A stretch of DNA of 41,013 bases. Source: Terriglobia bacterium (GTDB taxonomy: Bacteria; Acidobacteriota; Terriglobia; Bryobacterales; Bryobacteraceae). The stretch spans positions 1 to 41,013 of the forward strand of contig JAJPJN010000029.1 of the NCBI GenBank assembly GCA_021324185.1. The letters run 5' to 3'. Below, piece after piece: positions 40,051-41,013 of the stretch; within the stretch, counting starts at the first letter, position 1; each line of letters opens with the position of its first letter. Made by a program: the position numbers and the translations under genes. The notes beneath the pieces are model-generated. The model was not told the origin of the DNA. It searched no databases and was given only the letters and a program-made list of their open reading frames with translations.

Positions 40051-41013
40051 GCGGCCTGGAGCAGTTTCGGCTCGCTGCAAGCCATGCCGGTGAAAGCGAC
40101 TCCAAACGGGCTGGGCTTGGGATCGAAGCCGGGCGGAAAGGGCGGGCGGCCGGTATTGGGAACCATCCCAAAGGGCACGAGTACGGTGGGATAGCCCGGC
40201 TTGGCTGCAATGGCCGCGCCGCTTGCGCCGGGAAACAGCAAGACATCCAGATTGTTGGCCTTCATCACCTCATCGATTCCGTGGGTGGCGGCGAGGTCGA
40301 TGTCTTTGGCCCGATCCTCGAGATAGCGGGCGCGATCAGCATCGACGTCCATTTCGTCTGAGATATCGAGATTCGATTCGCCGAAGCGCAGCGCGTTGCC
40401 ATTCAGGTGGGTGATGTTCCATTCGCGCAGTTCGGTTAAAGATTTTACGGGCGCGGCGGGACCGAGCGTGGCGAGAAATTTGTTGAAGTCGCGCTTCATG
40501 CCGTACTTGAGCACGATGGAGCAATTGGCGTCGTTACCTTTTCTTCCGTTCCAGCCGGAGCACTGATTCCAGAGCAGGAAGTTTTTGTCAGGGTCCTGGG
40601 TGGTGATGCTGGGGATGTCGGCGGGATCGACGATAATCGCGCCCTGCTGCTTCAGGATGGAGATGGCTTCCGTCATGAGGCGCATCTCTTCGGGATCGGG
40701 CCCGCGATTGAAGAAGCCTCCACCACCGCCGCCTCCGGCGCCGCCGCGCCCACCGGTGCCGAAGGGCGCTCCGCCGGGCGTAGTCCCAGGACCGCCGGTG
40801 GCGCTGGTGGCGCTTGCCGCCGGTGTAACAGGCGCGGGCGGAGCAGTGCGTTCGCCGGCACGCGAAGGCGGGGTGAAGTGCTCATAGAAGAAGGCGCGCG
40901 GGATTCCAATGCGCATTCCCTTGAGTCCGTCGACTTTCAGGAATTTGGTGTAGTCGCGTCCGGGCGGCGGCGTGCAGGTGCGGGTGGCGGGATCATTCGG
41001 GTCGGGCGAGGGA
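39996..41013 (-). CDS. Amidase-signature hydrolase, C-terminal part (5' end beyond window)
   Basis: The frame is open on the minus strand from the right edge to a stop at 39996. An internal ATG at 40916 is not the start, because PNDPATRTCTPPP...YTKFL, typical of the middle of bacterial amidases, is encoded upstream of it. About 338 residues are visible: RIGIPRAFFYEHF, DIPSITTQDP, LLWNQC, a long KYGMKRDFNKFL segment, LDVLLFPG, and the terminal SPFGVAFTGMACSEPKLLQAAYAFE. The catalytic Lys and Ser residues lie outside the window. A Pro/Ala/Thr then Gly-rich stretch (about 40692-40874) interrupts the domain. Its 3' end overlaps the kinase gene by 55 bases. The relatives I know are secreted amidases of Acidobacteriota and plants, substrate unknown. 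Confidence 0.88.
   Translation of the reverse strand, partial: PSPDPNDPATRTCTPPPGRDYTKFLKVDGLKGMRIGIPRAFFYEHFTPPSRAGERTAPPAPVTPAASATSATGGPGTTPGGAPFGTGGRGGAGGGGGGGFFNRGPDPEEMRLMTEAISILKQQGAIIVDPADIPSITTQDPDKNFLLWNQCSGWNGRKGNDANCSIVLKYGMKRDFNKFLATLGPAAPVKSLTELREWNITHLNGNALRFGESNLDISDEMDVDADRARYLEDRAKDIDLAATHGIDEVMKANNLDVLLFPGASGAAIAAKPGYPTVLVPFGMVPNTGRPPFPPGFDPKPSPFGVAFTGMACSEPKLLQAAYAFEQATKRRVPPPSTP

Noticed and set aside
1-41013. CRISPR array, prophage, insertion sequence or tRNA/rRNA genes
   Set aside because: No regularly spaced repeats, integrase, transposase, phage structural genes or recognisable RNA gene sequences were seen.

Overview
This window looks like chromosomal DNA of an Acidobacteriota member, probably of the Solibacteres/Bryobacterales type. 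That is inferred from the style of the genes and not from a marker gene. The signs are a moderately high GC content, dense short-gap operons with many GTG/TTG starts, and Tat-exported Gfo/Idh/MocA and amidase proteins. A secreted DinB protein, Asp-box 'sialidase-like' proteins, a DsbA with a Cys-rich N-terminal module and a membrane amidohydrolase fit the same picture. I see no rRNA, tRNA, insertion sequence, prophage or CRISPR array.

Region 1 (1-8713). A molybdenum hydroxylase operon runs off the left edge (small [2Fe-2S] subunit, then the first codons of the large subunit). A periplasmic DsbA-like thioredoxin follows divergently. Next is a four-gene operon: three multidomain diheme c-type cytochromes with RoxA-like spacing (a lipoprotein, a single-pass anchored form, and one fused to a multi-pass membrane domain). 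They bracket an FMN ene-reductase that keeps its Fe-S cysteines but lacks the usual FAD/NAD domain. This is the most intriguing cluster of the window.

Region 2 (8719-13594). A DUF2235 alpha/beta hydrolase, an exported Asp-box beta-propeller protein, two unrecognised membrane proteins and a membrane-anchored alpha/beta hydrolase.

Region 3 (13680-21362). A co-oriented run: deoC, a GAF-GAF-PP2C (RsbU-like) phosphatase, lysA, an ABC ATPase, an ABC-2 permease fused in frame to a complete amidohydrolase, and an RsuA/RluB-type pseudouridine synthase. The permease-amidohydrolase fusion is unusual.

Region 4 (21394-29336). An APC-type transporter diverges from a SohB-like protease. The ureide genes follow: allantoate amidohydrolase, (S)-ureidoglycine aminohydrolase and a ureidoglycolate-amidohydrolase-like enzyme, together able to take allantoate to glyoxylate. 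A HAD phosphatase (opposite strand) and topoisomerase IB come next.

Region 5 (29371-41013). Two Gfo/Idh/MocA oxidoreductases, a secreted DinB protein, a cytosine deaminase of the yeast Fcy1 type, an nfeD-slipin operon, a Spy/LTXXQ-like periplasmic protein, a copper-type P1B ATPase with YHS and heavy-metal-binding N-terminal modules, two amidase-signature enzymes (the second cut by the right edge) and a PAS-HisKA_3 sensor kinase flanked by short dispersed repeats.
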